From: an uncultured Paraglaciecola sp.
Lineage (GTDB): Bacteria > Pseudomonadota > Gammaproteobacteria > Enterobacterales > Alteromonadaceae
Assembly (NCBI GenBank): GCA_947498355.1
Contig: CANMKA010000009.1
Span: 61,290-125,289, forward strand
Reading direction: 5' to 3'
DNA length: 64,000 nt
The translations under genes were made by a program, and so were the position numbers. Positions 44,074 to 56,526 of this stretch are shown in pieces (the stretch's first letter is position 1; each line of letters begins with the position of its first letter). Below the pieces are notes generated by a model. It was not told the DNA's origin, searched no databases, and saw nothing but the letters and a program-made list of their open reading frames with translations.

Positions 44074-45018
44074 TTAGGGCAGGGTATGACCGGCGATAAA
44101 CCAGTCTTTACGTGCGTTGAGTATGTCTGCGGCGCTCAAAGGCTTTTTCCCCGGTAGTTGCAGGGAGGTTAGCAATAAACCTTGATTGCCCGTCGCGACT
44201 AATATCCCGTTTTTGTCTGCTCTAACGATCTCGCCTGCAGCAAACTTAGCGTTTTCGAGTGCTTCTACTTGGCCTTGATGGACTTTGATATTGGTGTCTT
44301 GGATCGAGAAAAACGCCACGGGCCAAGGGTTAAAGGCACGAATATTACGTTCTAACTGCTGGGCTGACTCGCTCCAGTTAATTTTAGCTTCTTGTTTAGA
44401 CAATTTATGGGCATAGCTAACCTGTGCTTCATCTTGGCTTTCAGCCGTTAGCTCAGTTAATTTGTGTAAAGTATCGATAAGTGCTTTAGGGCCGATTTCG
44501 GCAAGTTTGGTGTATAAGCTGGCGCTGGTGTCCAATGGCTCAATAGGTAGGGCTTGTTTTAACAGCATAGCCCCTGTATCTAGCCCTTCATCCATTTGCA
44601 TAATAGTTACGCCCGTTTCTTTATCGCCAGCCCAAATAGCTCGTTGGATCGGGGCCGCGCCGCGCCATTTTGGTAGCAAAGAACCATGCACGTTCAGGCA
44701 ACCTAAACGTGGCGTATCAAGTACCGCTTTAGGTAAAATTAGTCCGTAAGCCACCACTATCATGATATCGGCACCGAGCTCAGCGAGTACTTGCTGTGAT
44801 TCTGGCGTTTTTAAAGATTCGGGTTGAAATATCGGTAATTCGTTAGCCTGAGCAACTTGCTTAACTGCGCTGGCTTGCAATTTTTTACCCCGACCCGCTG
44901 GGCGGTCGGGTTGCGTATACACCCCAACTATTTCATGTGGCGTATCAAGTAGAGCACTTAGGTGTAGAGCCGCAAACTCAGGGGTGCCTGCAAAAACAAT
45001 TTTTAACGATGAGCTCAA
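44074..45018 (-). CDS. fmt: Methionyl-tRNA formyltransferase
   Basis: Formylates initiator Met-tRNA with 10-formyl-tetrahydrofolate. 314 aa (E. coli 315). [19 protein letters not shown] at the start, the folate-binding motif [20 protein letters not shown] near 109 and the C-terminal OB-like domain are present. The start is TTG at 45016-45018 with GGTAAG upstream, inside the def stop region; the next gene def ends seven bases earlier, so translation is probably coupled. Confidence 0.97.
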   Translation of the reverse strand: MSSSLKIVFAGTPEFAALHLSALLDTPHEIVGVYTQPDRPAGRGKKLQASAVKQVAQANELPIFQPESLKTPESQQVLAELGADIMIVVAYGLILPKAVLDTPRLGCLNVHGSLLPKWRGAAPIQRAIWAGDKETGVTIMQMDEGLDTGAMLLKQALPIEPLDTSASLYTKLAEIGPKALIDTLHKLTELTAESQDEAQVSYAHKLSKQEAKINWSESAQQLERNIRAFNPWPVAFFSIQDTNIKVHQGQVEALENAKFAAGEIVRADKNGILVATGNQGLLLTSLQLPGKKPLSAADILNARKDWFIAGHTLP

Positions 45019-45025
45019 TTGTGTC

Positions 45026-45535
45026 TTACCTTTTAGCCATTAATCGGGCTTCTTTTTCGAGTTTCTTTTGGATGCGCTGGCGCTTTAAAGGAGATAAGTA
45101 GTCAACGAATAACTTACCTTTAAGGTGGTCTAGTTCGTGTTGAATACAAATAGCTAGCAGGCCTTCGGCATCCATAGTGAAGGGCTTGCCGTCTTTGTCC
45201 AAGGCAGAAACGGTGATAGATTCAGCTCTCTCAACTTTTGCGTAATTATTTGGAACAGACAAACAACCTTCTTCACTGATGGTGGTGCCGTCCATTTTGG
45301 TGATCTCTGGGTTGATAAAAACTAAAGGCATATCTTGTTGTTCAGATACGTCCATTACCACCACACGTTTATGCACATTAACCTGGGTTGCTGCCAAGCC
45401 AATGCCGTTTTCTTCCTTCATAGTGTCAAACATGTCGGCTATCAGGCGAGTAACTGACTCGTCTACTGTGTCGACCGTTTTTGCAACTGTGCGCAGTCTT
45501 TCATCGGGAAAACGTAAAACTTCTAATATTGCCAT
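45026..45535 (-). CDS. def: Peptide deformylase
   Basis: Metal enzyme that removes the formyl group from nascent proteins. 169 aa, as in E. coli. All three active-site motifs are intact: GIGLAATQV near 45, EEGCLSVP near 88 (metal-binding Cys) and QHELDHL near 132 (metal-binding His pair and catalytic Glu). First gene of the operon; divergent from the LysM gene. Confidence 0.98.
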   Translation of the reverse strand: MAILEVLRFPDERLRTVAKTVDTVDESVTRLIADMFDTMKEENGIGLAATQVNVHKRVVVMDVSEQQDMPLVFINPEITKMDGTTISEEGCLSVPNNYAKVERAESITVSALDKDGKPFTMDAEGLLAICIQHELDHLKGKLFVDYLSPLKRQRIQKKLEKEARLMAKR

Positions 45536-45742
45536 TTTATTCTTCTACTATAATGAGCTAACCAGTTTTAACCCTTTACTGGCCCAAGGATGACACCGAG
45601 TGACAATAAAGGATTAAGGCCTATGTATTATTTACTATACGATCAAATAGATTGGGCTATTTAAATCGCTATCAATAGCGCTATTCTAGCGTAAACGGAG
45701 CCAAAACATAATAGTGCTGGCGTCAAGGCGAGGTAAACATGA

Positions 45743-46819
45743 ATGATTTTTAAATTTATACGAGTACTGATGCTGTGTATAGCTGGGTTGTCGGCTACTG
45801 CATTAGCCGATGTACTGCGTATAAAAGACTCTGCTCCTGCCGTTTATGTTGTAAAAAAAGGCGATACCCTGTGGGATATATCAAGTTTATATTTGCCTAA
45901 ACCTTGGTTGTGGCCAGAGCTGTGGCGAACTAATACGCAAATTGTTAATCCTCATCTAATTTACCCAGGTGACATTTTACATTTAGTCAAAGGCCAAGAT
46001 GGTAACCCAAGCTTACAACTCGCCAACCAAGGGTCTAAAGTTCAGATAAAACTGAGTCCAACGGGAAACCGAACAATCAAACCTGCGTTACCCATTGCCG
46101 TATTGCCTTGGGCGGCTATTGAACCCTATGTTCAGCATCAGCGCATAGAAGACCCTGATTTTTATCAGCAACTTCCATACGTTTTAGGCAACGACCAAGG
46201 TGCAGTACGCTACGTGCAAGACAACGTATTTTTGGGCCAAGGTTTGAATGAATCGGTGAAGCAGGTACGCGTTATACGCAAGCAAAAACAGCTTAAAGAT
46301 TTGCAAGGAAACAAGCTGGGCTTACAGGTTAGGTATGTAGCCGATGCTGAAGTTGTGCCTTCTTCTTTAACTGAGCAGTCCTTACTAAAAGTACTGCATT
46401 CGAACATCGAAATAAAGCGCGGTGACCGCTTAGTTGTTAGTCAGCCTGTAACAGACAAGCCTCTAGTGTTGACTGCGGCGACTACCCAAATAGGGCATAT
46501 TATTGATGACGTAGAACAGCATACTTTATTAGGTAAATTTAATGTTGTGGTGCTTGATTTAGGCAGTGAACACCTAGCAGCTGGCATGGTAATGGGTATA
46601 TACGCGAAAGGGCCAAATATTGTTGACGGGCAACCACCTAAGTATGAAGGGGAGGCGAACTGGATCCATAGCTTGTTTGCAATGGGCGAAAAGATTCAAC
46701 AGCCACATTTAAAAGTCGGCGAAGTCTTGGTATTTAGCACTTTTGATAAAGCCAGTTATGCGCTTATCACGCAATCGACTAAAGTAATTAAGAGAGGGAT
46801 GATAGTCGCTAAGCCGTAG
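45743..46819 (+). CDS. LysM-domain exported protein
   Basis: 358 aa. Signal peptide at 1-22 (IFKFIRVLMLCIAGLSATALA), then a single LysM peptidoglycan-binding domain: YVVKKGDTLWDISSLYL, then WPELWRTNTQIVNPHLIYPGD (about 33-85). The remaining 270 residues are a conserved but uncharacterised domain. Genes of this type stand between def and dprA in Shewanella and Alteromonas and are thought to act in the periplasm at the cell wall. It reads 49 bases ahead of dprA in the same direction. Confidence 0.9.
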   Translation: MIFKFIRVLMLCIAGLSATALADVLRIKDSAPAVYVVKKGDTLWDISSLYLPKPWLWPELWRTNTQIVNPHLIYPGDILHLVKGQDGNPSLQLANQGSKVQIKLSPTGNRTIKPALPIAVLPWAAIEPYVQHQRIEDPDFYQQLPYVLGNDQGAVRYVQDNVFLGQGLNESVKQVRVIRKQKQLKDLQGNKLGLQVRYVADAEVVPSSLTEQSLLKVLHSNIEIKRGDRLVVSQPVTDKPLVLTAATTQIGHIIDDVEQHTLLGKFNVVVLDLGSEHLAAGMVMGIYAKGPNIVDGQPPKYEGEANWIHSLFAMGEKIQQPHLKVGEVLVFSTFDKASYALITQSTKVIKRGMIVAKP

Positions 46820-46867
46820 GCTCATCCAAGGCCCAAAAAACGAGGTCACCACCTCAAGGATGAGCAA

Positions 46868-47974
46868 ATGTCACAAGACTTAACTCACTGGTTTGTGTTG
46901 CAGCAAGTGCCTAAATTTGGCATCGCAAGTTTGCGTAAGTTAACCCAGCGCACTCAGTTATCGGTTCAGCAAATCTTTGCATTACCTCCAGAACAACTCG
47001 CTGATATCGGCTTTAACCCAGAACAAATCACTGCAATTTGTCAGCCTTCAAAGATTCAGCAACAGCAAAGCTTGAGGTGGTTAGAAGGTGGCGATAATCG
47101 TTTTATTTTGAGCCTTGATAGCCCTGAATATCCAGAGTTACTCAAACAAATATCCACTCCGCCAATTTTGCTATATGGGTATGGTTCGCCAAGCAGCTTA
47201 AATCGGTATCAAATTGCTATGGTTGGTAGCAGAAATCCAAGTGAGCATGGCAAGCAAAGCGCCCATGATTTTGCACATCAGCTCAGTCAATTTGGTTGGG
47301 TAGTCACCAGTGGGTTGGCCATGGGAATTGACGGCTTTGCGCACAAAGGGGCGTTGCAGGGTAAGCATGTCACCATAGCCGTGTTAGGCACGGCCATTGA
47401 TAAGATGTACCCTAAACGCCATGTGTCTTTGGCAGAGCAAATTCTTGATAATGACGGGGTGATTATTTCAGAATTTGCCCCAGGCACACCCAGCCGGCCA
47501 GAGAATTTTCCCAGACGAAATCGAATTATAAGTGGTTTGTCTGTGGGGACCTTAATAGTCGAAGCCGCCATTAAAAGTGGTTCGTTAATTACCGCTAAGT
47601 ATGCCTTGGAGCAAAACCGAGAGGTATTTGCTATTCCGGGCAACATTCATAACCCAGTGGCGTCGGGCTGTAATTTTCTGATCAAGCAAGGGGCAAAGCT
47701 GGTAACCTGCCCAGAAGACATTACAGAGGAGTTTGGGTTGGTAAATCTACCCGAAATCACAAAAAATCCGCAACAAGTGCAAATTAATCCGTCACAAAGC
47801 TTGGAATCTGACGTATTGTTAGATAGTGTTGATTACGAGGTTACGCCGATAGACATAGTGGCGAAACGCAGCGGCATTTCGATTGATATTGTAATGTCGA
47901 AATTGCTTGAATATGAGTTATGTGGCCTAGTCAGTGCAGTTTCTGGCGGTTACATTAAACTGGGGGAAAAATAG
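46868..47974 (+). CDS. dprA: DNA-processing protein DprA (Smf)
   Basis: Binds incoming single-stranded DNA and loads RecA during natural transformation. 368 aa (E. coli 374). The Rossmann-like core shows [42 protein letters not shown] and the [13 protein letters not shown] stretch; the winged-helix C-terminal domain is near 300-368. Followed after one base by smg. Confidence 0.97.
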   Translation: MSQDLTHWFVLQQVPKFGIASLRKLTQRTQLSVQQIFALPPEQLADIGFNPEQITAICQPSKIQQQQSLRWLEGGDNRFILSLDSPEYPELLKQISTPPILLYGYGSPSSLNRYQIAMVGSRNPSEHGKQSAHDFAHQLSQFGWVVTSGLAMGIDGFAHKGALQGKHVTIAVLGTAIDKMYPKRHVSLAEQILDNDGVIISEFAPGTPSRPENFPRRNRIISGLSVGTLIVEAAIKSGSLITAKYALEQNREVFAIPGNIHNPVASGCNFLIKQGAKLVTCPEDITEEFGLVNLPEITKNPQQVQINPSQSLESDVLLDSVDYEVTPIDIVAKRSGISIDIVMSKLLEYELCGLVSAVSGGYIKLGEK

Positions 47975-47975
47975 T

Positions 47976-48452
47976 ATGTTCGATATCCTCATGTATTTGT
48001 TTGAAAACTTTATTCACAATGAAACAGAAATTCGTGTTGATCAAGACGAGCTAACCGATGAACTGGTTAGAGCGGGCTTTCATCACGACGAGATATACAA
48101 AGCATTGTCTTGGTTAGAAAAGCTTGCTGCCCTTCAAGAAACCGATAACATTCCTTACTTTGCTAAAGGTCCGACTTCCTTCGTTAACCGTGTTTATACC
48201 CAAGAAGAAGAGATGCGTTTAGACGTTGAATGTCGAGGATTTTTGTTATTCCTCGAACAAATCAATGTGGTTGACTCATCTACCCGAGAAATGGTGATAG
48301 ACCGTGTAATGGAGATTGATTCTAAAGAGTTTTGTTTAGAAGACATGAAATGGGTCGTGCTTATGGTGCTATTCAACGTACCCGGCAAAGAAAACGCCTA
48401 TGCGCAAATGGAAGACTTGTTATTCGAAGAGCCCGAAGGCCCTTTGCATTAA
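47976..48452 (+). CDS. smg: Smg family protein (DUF494)
   Basis: 158 aa (E. coli 157). [16 protein letters not shown] and the [17 protein letters not shown] segment are family signatures; the role is unknown, though it is always next to dprA. The ATG at 47976 is used because it follows GGGGGAA and aligns with E. coli; a longer frame begins inside dprA. The stop is 14 bases before the next gene. Confidence 0.95.
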   Translation: MFDILMYLFENFIHNETEIRVDQDELTDELVRAGFHHDEIYKALSWLEKLAALQETDNIPYFAKGPTSFVNRVYTQEEEMRLDVECRGFLLFLEQINVVDSSTREMVIDRVMEIDSKEFCLEDMKWVVLMVLFNVPGKENAYAQMEDLLFEEPEGPLH

Positions 48453-48466
48453 TGCTGACCTGATAC

Positions 48467-49033
48467 GTGTCTAAAATCGATCAGTCTTTATTTGCTGCGG
48501 GTGACCGAGCGTCTGAGCAGGCGTTCGGTAATTGCCCAACGTGCGAGGCCGCTCTCGCTATACGCCACGGTAAATCTGGGCCGTTTTTGGGCTGCGTGAC
48601 TTACCCAAAATGTGACTTTACCAAACCCCTCAAAGAATACGAAAACGCCGATTTAAAAGTGATAGAAGGGTCTTCGTGCCCACTCTGCGAACACGAATTA
48701 GTGATTAAAAAAGGTCGATACGGCATGTTTATAGGTTGTAGCGACTTCCCCCAGTGCCATTATATTCAAACCGACGATAAAGCCGAAGACACCCAAGTGG
48801 CTTGCCCATCATGTAAAAGCGGCCAGCTCAAAAAGCGCGCCAACAAATTTGGCAAATCTTTCTTTGCTTGCAATGCCTATCCTAGTTGTAAATATTTACT
48901 CAACTTGCCACCAGTAGCCGAAACCTGCCCTGACTGTGGATGGGGCATACTCCAAAAACGCACCAGTAATGAAGGTCAGATCGTCAGCTGTCCTCAAAAA
49001 GACTGTGGTTATAGCCGTACCGTGGATAGCTGA
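48467..49033 (+). CDS. yrdD: Topoisomerase-type zinc-ribbon DNA-binding protein (YrdD-like)
   Basis: 188 aa made of four zinc-ribbon units: CPTCEAALAIRHGKSGPFLGC, CPLCEHELVIKKGRYGMFIGC, CPSCKSGQLKKR with FFAC, and CPDCGWGILQKR with SCPQKDCGY. These match the C-terminal DNA-binding domain of topoisomerase I. E. coli YrdD is the orthologue by position (smg-yrdD-tsaC). The start is GTG at 48467 with no clear ribosome binding site; no better start exists in frame. Confidence 0.9.
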   Translation: MSKIDQSLFAAGDRASEQAFGNCPTCEAALAIRHGKSGPFLGCVTYPKCDFTKPLKEYENADLKVIEGSSCPLCEHELVIKKGRYGMFIGCSDFPQCHYIQTDDKAEDTQVACPSCKSGQLKKRANKFGKSFFACNAYPSCKYLLNLPPVAETCPDCGWGILQKRTSNEGQIVSCPQKDCGYSRTVDS

Positions 49034-49191
49034 AAATCGCCACCCAACTTTAAAAGTAATTTGCTAAAGGCGGTAGATAGTCTTTCGTTTTCGAAAAGTG
49101 TTTTGAACAAATTTGGCGTCAGTGATAATTCGCAGATGCGAAAACATATCTCTGACAATTTTGAAGCTATTTTTATTTTGGTAAACTGATA

Positions 49192-50205
49192 ATGAAACTA
49201 TTGAAAAGAGCAGTTACTGCGAATGTCGAAGCAGTTGTAGCAACTAAGACAGAAGTAGCTTACTTATCCAACGGTGTTCTTGTGTTCACCAATGACACTA
49301 AAGTTGAAGCTCCACCTCAGTCATATGTAACTGTTGAACCAGGCGATAATTTTAGGATATACGCGAAGTCAAATTCAATGCTTTTTCGATTATCCGAAGA
49401 TAAATTTGAACCTGTGTGTGAAGACAAATGCGAAGCCTTTGTTGTTGTGGATAAAGATAGGTTAATCAGGATTAATCCAGAGAGTAAAGAAGGTACATAT
49501 TACCTTTATGATAAAGGCACTCTTGTTTGGAGTTTTCCTAAAGAAAAAGGCTTACCGATATACAGAGATAACACCCTTGTTACTTTTCCTGATTTTAAGC
49601 ATAAAACCCTGCATTTTAGGGACATGGACACCTTTCAAATAAAAAACGAAATTTCAGCGACGGAGCCGTTCGAATTTATTCGCAATTCACATCATACATT
49701 TGAAGACCGGGTGATGTTTTTTCAGAGACAGAGTAAAGGTGACACGGCAAAAATACAACAAGTGATTGCCACCTGTTGTGATTTGGACACAGGTGAAAAA
49801 CGTTGGGAAACCCACTTAGAAGGCTCTCATAAGTACATTCTTAATGATGTAGATGGCAATTTATATGCACTGTTTGGAATGCATAGGCCGGATGGGGAGA
49901 ACCTTTATCTCAATTGCTTAAATACCTCTACTGGTGAGTGCACACTTGAAGTCGTTGAAAAAAATACTTCAGTCGTTTCGATTCCGTGGTTAGCGCAAAT
50001 TTATAAAGGTGTGATGTATATTTCTGATTTCTACACTGAAGGGTGTGTTATTTGGGCGTTTGATTTGACGACAAGAAAGGTCGTATCTCATATCAATCTC
50101 GGCCTAAAAAAGTATATTCAATTACACGCGCCAGTGATTCGTAACGATGAAATATATGTTTTAGACTCGACGCAAACACTGCATGTATTCGCAATAGAGC
50201 ATTAA
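49192..50205 (+). CDS. Hypothetical protein, probable beta-propeller
   Basis: 337 aa, no signal peptide and no membrane segment, so probably cytoplasmic. Repeated short strands with patterns such as YYLYDKGTLVWSFP, CCDLDTGEKRWETHLEG and FDLTTRKVVSHINL look like PQQ/quinoprotein-type propeller blades (tryptophan or D-x-x-T-G repeats). No catalytic motif is visible and I do not recognise the family. It stands, with the next gene, between yrdD and tsaC, which are adjacent in E. coli, so it is an accessory insertion. A palindrome TTCGCA/TGCGAA lies 50 bases upstream. Confidence 0.75.
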   Translation: MKLLKRAVTANVEAVVATKTEVAYLSNGVLVFTNDTKVEAPPQSYVTVEPGDNFRIYAKSNSMLFRLSEDKFEPVCEDKCEAFVVVDKDRLIRINPESKEGTYYLYDKGTLVWSFPKEKGLPIYRDNTLVTFPDFKHKTLHFRDMDTFQIKNEISATEPFEFIRNSHHTFEDRVMFFQRQSKGDTAKIQQVIATCCDLDTGEKRWETHLEGSHKYILNDVDGNLYALFGMHRPDGENLYLNCLNTSTGECTLEVVEKNTSVVSIPWLAQIYKGVMYISDFYTEGCVIWAFDLTTRKVVSHINLGLKKYIQLHAPVIRNDEIYVLDSTQTLHVFAIEH

Positions 50206-50369
50206 AGCAAAGGCGCAGTTAAGGTTCAGAGTAGAGTTATATAGATATATGTGAGTTGCGCCCGGATTGCGCTGCGCTCAAAACTTGCTGAAAGCCCTTG
50301 ATAGCTGAACTAGAATTAGCACCCTTATGGTAAGTTTTTTGGTGCTGCTTGTCTTTTTTGTGAGAGTTT

Positions 50370-51035
50370 ATGTTTTTTACCTTTATTCAAAAAAGGTCGT
50401 GGCCTTTTCAGTCATATTTACTGCACCGCACCATAATGAGTGTTTTCATATCATGGCTTTTGGTTGCGTGTAGTAGCCCTGCTAATGTGAAGCCAGTGGA
50501 GCATCAAAGTGGTCAAACTTCAGAGCGCCTGTTACCGGCTATTGGCTTGGTTGTTTCGTCGATAAAGTCAAAAAACCAGCAGATTTGTGTAGATGGCCAG
50601 TATGGCGGAAGAAATTGCTTTGTTAGTCAAGATCAAACCCCTCGATTAATTCTCAATCAAGTAAAAGCGAGTTTAGCGTTTCGCGATGTAACGCCGATTT
50701 CGTTTACTTCGAGTAAGTCGCCTCATCGATATATCTTGCATTTACACTATACCCGCCAACTTAAGCGGACAGACGGCCTAGCAGTGCGTGCTGGTAAATT
50801 ACTGGTACAAGCTATGAGTATATTTTTAATTCCGGTTAATATGGATATGCACCATAGCTTACAGGCTCGCATTTACGAAAACGGCAGCCTTGTATTTACT
50901 CAATCATACCAACGTGAAGGCATTGAGCTAACGAGTTTGGTTAATTCTCAAGCAAATCAGGATAAGGCGGTGGCTTCGATGTTAAACGAGTTGGTCACGC
51001 AGTTACATGATGAGGCTGTTCTCACCGAAAAATAG
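50370..51035 (+). CDS. Putative lipoprotein of unknown function
   Basis: 221 aa as drawn. An internal ATG at 50436 would give MSVFISWLLVAC, a short signal with lipobox LVAC, and may be the true start (199 aa). The mature part contains ICVDGQYGGRNCFV, a possible disulfide pair, and a segment with weak hydrophobicity, AGKLLVQAMSIFLIPVNM. I do not recognise the family. It may be secreted to the outer membrane like other small lipoproteins. Confidence 0.65.
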   Translation: MFFTFIQKRSWPFQSYLLHRTIMSVFISWLLVACSSPANVKPVEHQSGQTSERLLPAIGLVVSSIKSKNQQICVDGQYGGRNCFVSQDQTPRLILNQVKASLAFRDVTPISFTSSKSPHRYILHLHYTRQLKRTDGLAVRAGKLLVQAMSIFLIPVNMDMHHSLQARIYENGSLVFTQSYQREGIELTSLVNSQANQDKAVASMLNELVTQLHDEAVLTEK

Positions 51036-51237
51036 TGAGTTTTACGTATGGAACTAGGGCGCGCCTTAATCGATACTCCATGGCTTTTTAACGGGCTGGC
51101 GTTTGTAAATTGAGTGTGTCTTGCTAGTTAGTAGTCATTGTTACAACTCGTTCTTAACAAAGCTTACATTCTCTAGCTGCTAGCAGCGCCAGCAAAGTAT
51201 ATACTTTACCCACCTTTATTTGCCTACATTCAATTCA

Positions 51238-53544
<2,307 letters not shown>

Positions 53545-53716
53545 GCGCACCGCACACAAGAGCAATTTTGGATGAGCTATACGCATTTAACGACGCAATA
53601 GTTGCATGTTGGCGGTGCGGGTTTCTCTAGCCTGTAAAAGGTGTGAGCATGTTATCATTCGGCCCCGATGCTCTTAGGCTTTATGTTAAAGGCCAGTTTT
53701 CTTTTGTAGGTTATGT

Positions 53717-54058
53717 ATGTCAGACAAGTTTTTTTTCAAAGGGCGGAAAGATGCACGTCAAACTACCCTCAAATATGGTTATCAGCCAGATAAACAACGC
53801 AAAGTGGGCAGTAAAAAGTACCCGTTGCAACTGACGGTAACCAGCGAAGCTCGAAAACACGAAATTGAGAAAGTGGTGGCTGAATCCAACTTGTTTGCTA
53901 ACGTCATCTTAGATCATGGCCCTAACACCAAAGAGTCCATTGACGAACTCAATGCCTTACTAAATAAAGGCGTGACGATTTCGGTAGATAAGGTTCCTAG
54001 CCGCAATGCGCTTTGCTTATGTGGGAGCGGCAAAAAGTACAAGAAGTGCTGTGGGTAA
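53717..54058 (+). CDS. SWIM/SEC-C metal-binding motif protein (PBPRA1643 family)
   Basis: 113 aa. Start MSDKFFFKGRKDARQ; conserved middle HGPNTKESIDELNALLNKG; C-terminal SEC-C zinc motif NALCLCGSGKKYKKCCG with the Cys-x-Cys and Cys-Cys ligands, as at the tail of SecA. Small proteins of this family occur in Vibrio, Photobacterium and Alteromonas; function unknown. The frame at 53643-53834 is a shadow. Confidence 0.85.
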   Translation: MSDKFFFKGRKDARQTTLKYGYQPDKQRKVGSKKYPLQLTVTSEARKHEIEKVVAESNLFANVILDHGPNTKESIDELNALLNKGVTISVDKVPSRNALCLCGSGKKYKKCCG

Positions 54059-54088
54059 TTAATAATTAGTTCCGAGATGCAGTAGTCA

Positions 54089-54124
54089 GGGCGAGAGATT
54101 TGTTTTAGGGGTCTCGTCCTTTTA
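54089..54124 (+). terminator. Terminator after the SEC-C gene
   Basis: GGGCGAGA (54089-54096) pairs with TCTCGTCC (54112-54119, one G-U pair) and is followed by TTTT. It lies 31 bases after the stop. The remaining 300 bases up to the chemoreceptor gene hold only possible gene fragments on the minus strand (see findings) and the chemoreceptor promoter. Confidence 0.65.
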
Positions 54125-54424
54125 TCCCTTTTAGTTATCTCTGCAAACTCTTCAAATGTTGATTAGCATCTTGTTTCAGGTAACTGTGCATGTGTTTTAC
54201 AAATCCAGAATTATGTCACGAGCAGCCATTGCTCGGACTAAACCTCCGTTAAACCATTAACAATACCAGCTTGGTAAAATTGATGATATTTGTCGTGGCA
54301 GAGCACGGCCGTATTAGCCTTTATAGATAATAATTTAGGCAAGTTTTATGCATTGTCTTAATTTTGTGCTTAACTAAAAACTCGCCAAGTAATATGTTGA
54401 AAATAGAGTAACGGAATATCAGTC

Positions 54425-56404
54425 ATGCTTAGTAAACGATTTAGTATTATTCAGCTTTTTATTGTTAGTGGTGCCATCTTTTTTATCTCTATTTGTACGC
54501 TCTTAGTAAAAGAGGTGTCAGACGCGTATCAAGACTCGCGCAATGCAGACCAAAGCAACCAGTTAGTTGATTTGCTCGCAGCATTAGATGACATCGCTCA
54601 TGAGCATGCAGTTGAAAGGGGCTTAACCGCAGGGTTTTTGACTACCGGTAATCTAGAACAAAAGGCCAAAGTAGATAGGCAACGGACAAAAGCCGATGCT
54701 GCAGAGCAAACCTTCACGTCTTTGTTGAGTCAGTCATGGCCCAGTAAATTTGCCGTAGAGCAACGGGTGGGGCCTTTATTGGCAACCCTTGCTGGTAAAG
54801 CTCGTATTCGGGATCAAGTTGATACTGGGCAAGCGCCGCAAGCATTTGAATATTACAGCAAACTAAATGCCGATGCTCTACAGGTGCTGCAAACTATGGC
54901 CTTAAGTATCTCTGACTCTGAGTTATCTCATAAAATCAATATGGCTTTGTTGTTGGCCTCTATTAAAGAGCGGACGGGGCAGATTCGAGGTAAAGTGAAC
55001 GGCATCTTAGGTAGCAGAAAGGTGTCATCGTCTGCGCAAAGTGAGCTTCGTAGTTGGTCAACCGACCGGACAAAAAATATTGTGTTTGCATTGGCCTTGT
55101 ATAAATCCGACGACGAACAGTTAAGCAATGCGTTGTTGTCGCCTAAGTCGCAGCAATTAGAGGATGTAGTCAAGCTAGTTCTCTCTCCCTCGCCAGACAT
55201 TTCAACCTTGCCAGATAGTGCGACTTGGTTTGCCCTCGCCACTGAAGTAATCATAGATATAAAACGTAAGCTGGACAGCCAGTGGGTAAGTGTTAGGGAG
55301 CAAAGCCACTTAACCCAAGCTAGAGAAAATCGCTATATCTGGTTGTTATTATGTGTATCTGGTGTCGTAATCGGTTTGTTGTTTTTAATTAATCGGGCCT
55401 TGATCGTCACTCTGAGAGTACAGCTAGGTAAATTGACATCCAGCTTAGAAAAAATCACCAACGAAGGAGATTTGACGGTTAATGTTGAGTTAGATTCTAA
55501 AAACGAATTAGGCAGTGTTTCTCGTGCTGTTAATCAAACAATACAAGCTCTGAAGGCATTGATTATTGGCCTCAGTAAATCTATTTCTACGGGGACTAGG
55601 CTCAGTAGTCAGCTTGATGAAGTGACTACCAGTATTGTTGGAGAAGCTGCTAAAACCCAATTAATGGCAGAGGATATTAGCCAAGCCACACAACAAATAT
55701 CAACTGCCAGTCTCGAAATTGCAGAGTCTTCAGCTAACACCTTAAGCTGTGCTCAAGAATTAGAGCAAGCCGCACTCTCTTCAGTAGACCAAAACAACTT
55801 AGCTAAAGGTGCGGTGCAGACATTAAATACCTCTATGCAAGCTATGTCTGACGATGCCGATGCGATGGTTTCGAGTTTAAGTAAAATCAGCAGCTTTTTA
55901 GAGACAATAAATTCTCTGGCTGACCAGACAAACTTATTGGCATTAAATGCCGCCATTGAGGCAGCCAGAGCGGGTGAACAGGGGCGTGGGTTTGCGGTTG
56001 TGGCTGATGAAGTGCGGTCGTTAGCAGGCTCTAGCAAACAAGCTTCGGATCAAATTTCGTCTTTGTTAGATGAATTACACAGTGTTAGTGACTCTGTCAT
56101 GCAAAACATTGAACACAATACCAAGCAGTCCCAAGTGGTGCTAGAAGCGACTGACTGCGCTACAGAAACCAGCCAAGGTTTAGGTGAAAAAATTAAGCAG
56201 GTTGAGGGGTTGTCGACATCGGTTGCGTCTGCTGCCGAACAGCAAACCGCCTCGTTGGCTGAAGTATCGAAAAAAGTAGAAGAAGTGCTAAGAGCGGCAT
56301 CTCACGAACGAGAGATGGCGCAGAAATTACGCAATTTATTCGATGATACTCAATTAAATAACTCAGTATTACAACGAACTATGGATGGTTTTATCATTGA
56401 GTAG
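54425..56404 (+). CDS. Methyl-accepting chemotaxis protein with NIT sensor domain
   Basis: 659 aa. Transmembrane helix 1 at about 9-29, a periplasmic all-helical NIT (nitrate/nitrite-sensing type) domain at about 40-290 with [18 protein letters not shown] near 58, and helix 2 at about 303-324. A HAMP domain and a long cytoplasmic coiled coil follow. The signalling tip has [21 protein letters not shown] near 498-520, followed by [18 protein letters not shown]. It directs swimming in response to a ligand, possibly nitrate or a related anion, but the ligand cannot be read from the sequence. Monocistronic, no che genes nearby. No C-terminal CheR tether pentapeptide is seen. Confidence 0.93.
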   Translation: MLSKRFSIIQLFIVSGAIFFISICTLLVKEVSDAYQDSRNADQSNQLVDLLAALDDIAHEHAVERGLTAGFLTTGNLEQKAKVDRQRTKADAAEQTFTSLLSQSWPSKFAVEQRVGPLLATLAGKARIRDQVDTGQAPQAFEYYSKLNADALQVLQTMALSISDSELSHKINMALLLASIKERTGQIRGKVNGILGSRKVSSSAQSELRSWSTDRTKNIVFALALYKSDDEQLSNALLSPKSQQLEDVVKLVLSPSPDISTLPDSATWFALATEVIIDIKRKLDSQWVSVREQSHLTQARENRYIWLLLCVSGVVIGLLFLINRALIVTLRVQLGKLTSSLEKITNEGDLTVNVELDSKNELGSVSRAVNQTIQALKALIIGLSKSISTGTRLSSQLDEVTTSIVGEAAKTQLMAEDISQATQQISTASLEIAESSANTLSCAQELEQAALSSVDQNNLAKGAVQTLNTSMQAMSDDADAMVSSLSKISSFLETINSLADQTNLLALNAAIEAARAGEQGRGFAVVADEVRSLAGSSKQASDQISSLLDELHSVSDSVMQNIEHNTKQSQVVLEATDCATETSQGLGEKIKQVEGLSTSVASAAEQQTASLAEVSKKVEEVLRAASHEREMAQKLRNLFDDTQLNNSVLQRTMDGFIIE

Positions 56405-56453
56405 CATGAAGCTAGGTAATCGATACTGGCATGAATGGTAAGGGCTTGTGTAA

Positions 56454-56489
56454 AGCCAACCTAACGCTTTTTTGAAGTGTAGGTTGGCT
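56454..56489. terminator. Hairpin between convergent genes
   Basis: AGCCAACCTA (56454-56463) and TAGGTTGGCT (56480-56489) form a perfect 10-bp stem between the chemoreceptor stop (56404) and the oxidoreductase stop (56527). The minus-strand side has a short TTT, the plus-strand side has no T-tract; probably a weak shared terminator. Confidence 0.6.
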
Positions 56490-56526
56490 AGAAGCTAGGG
56501 TTTGAATTGACTTAAACGAATCTGTC

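Noticed and set aside
53643..53834. 63-codon plus-strand frame ahead of the SEC-C gene
   Set aside because: It overlaps the real SEC-C gene in another frame and has no family-like sequence.
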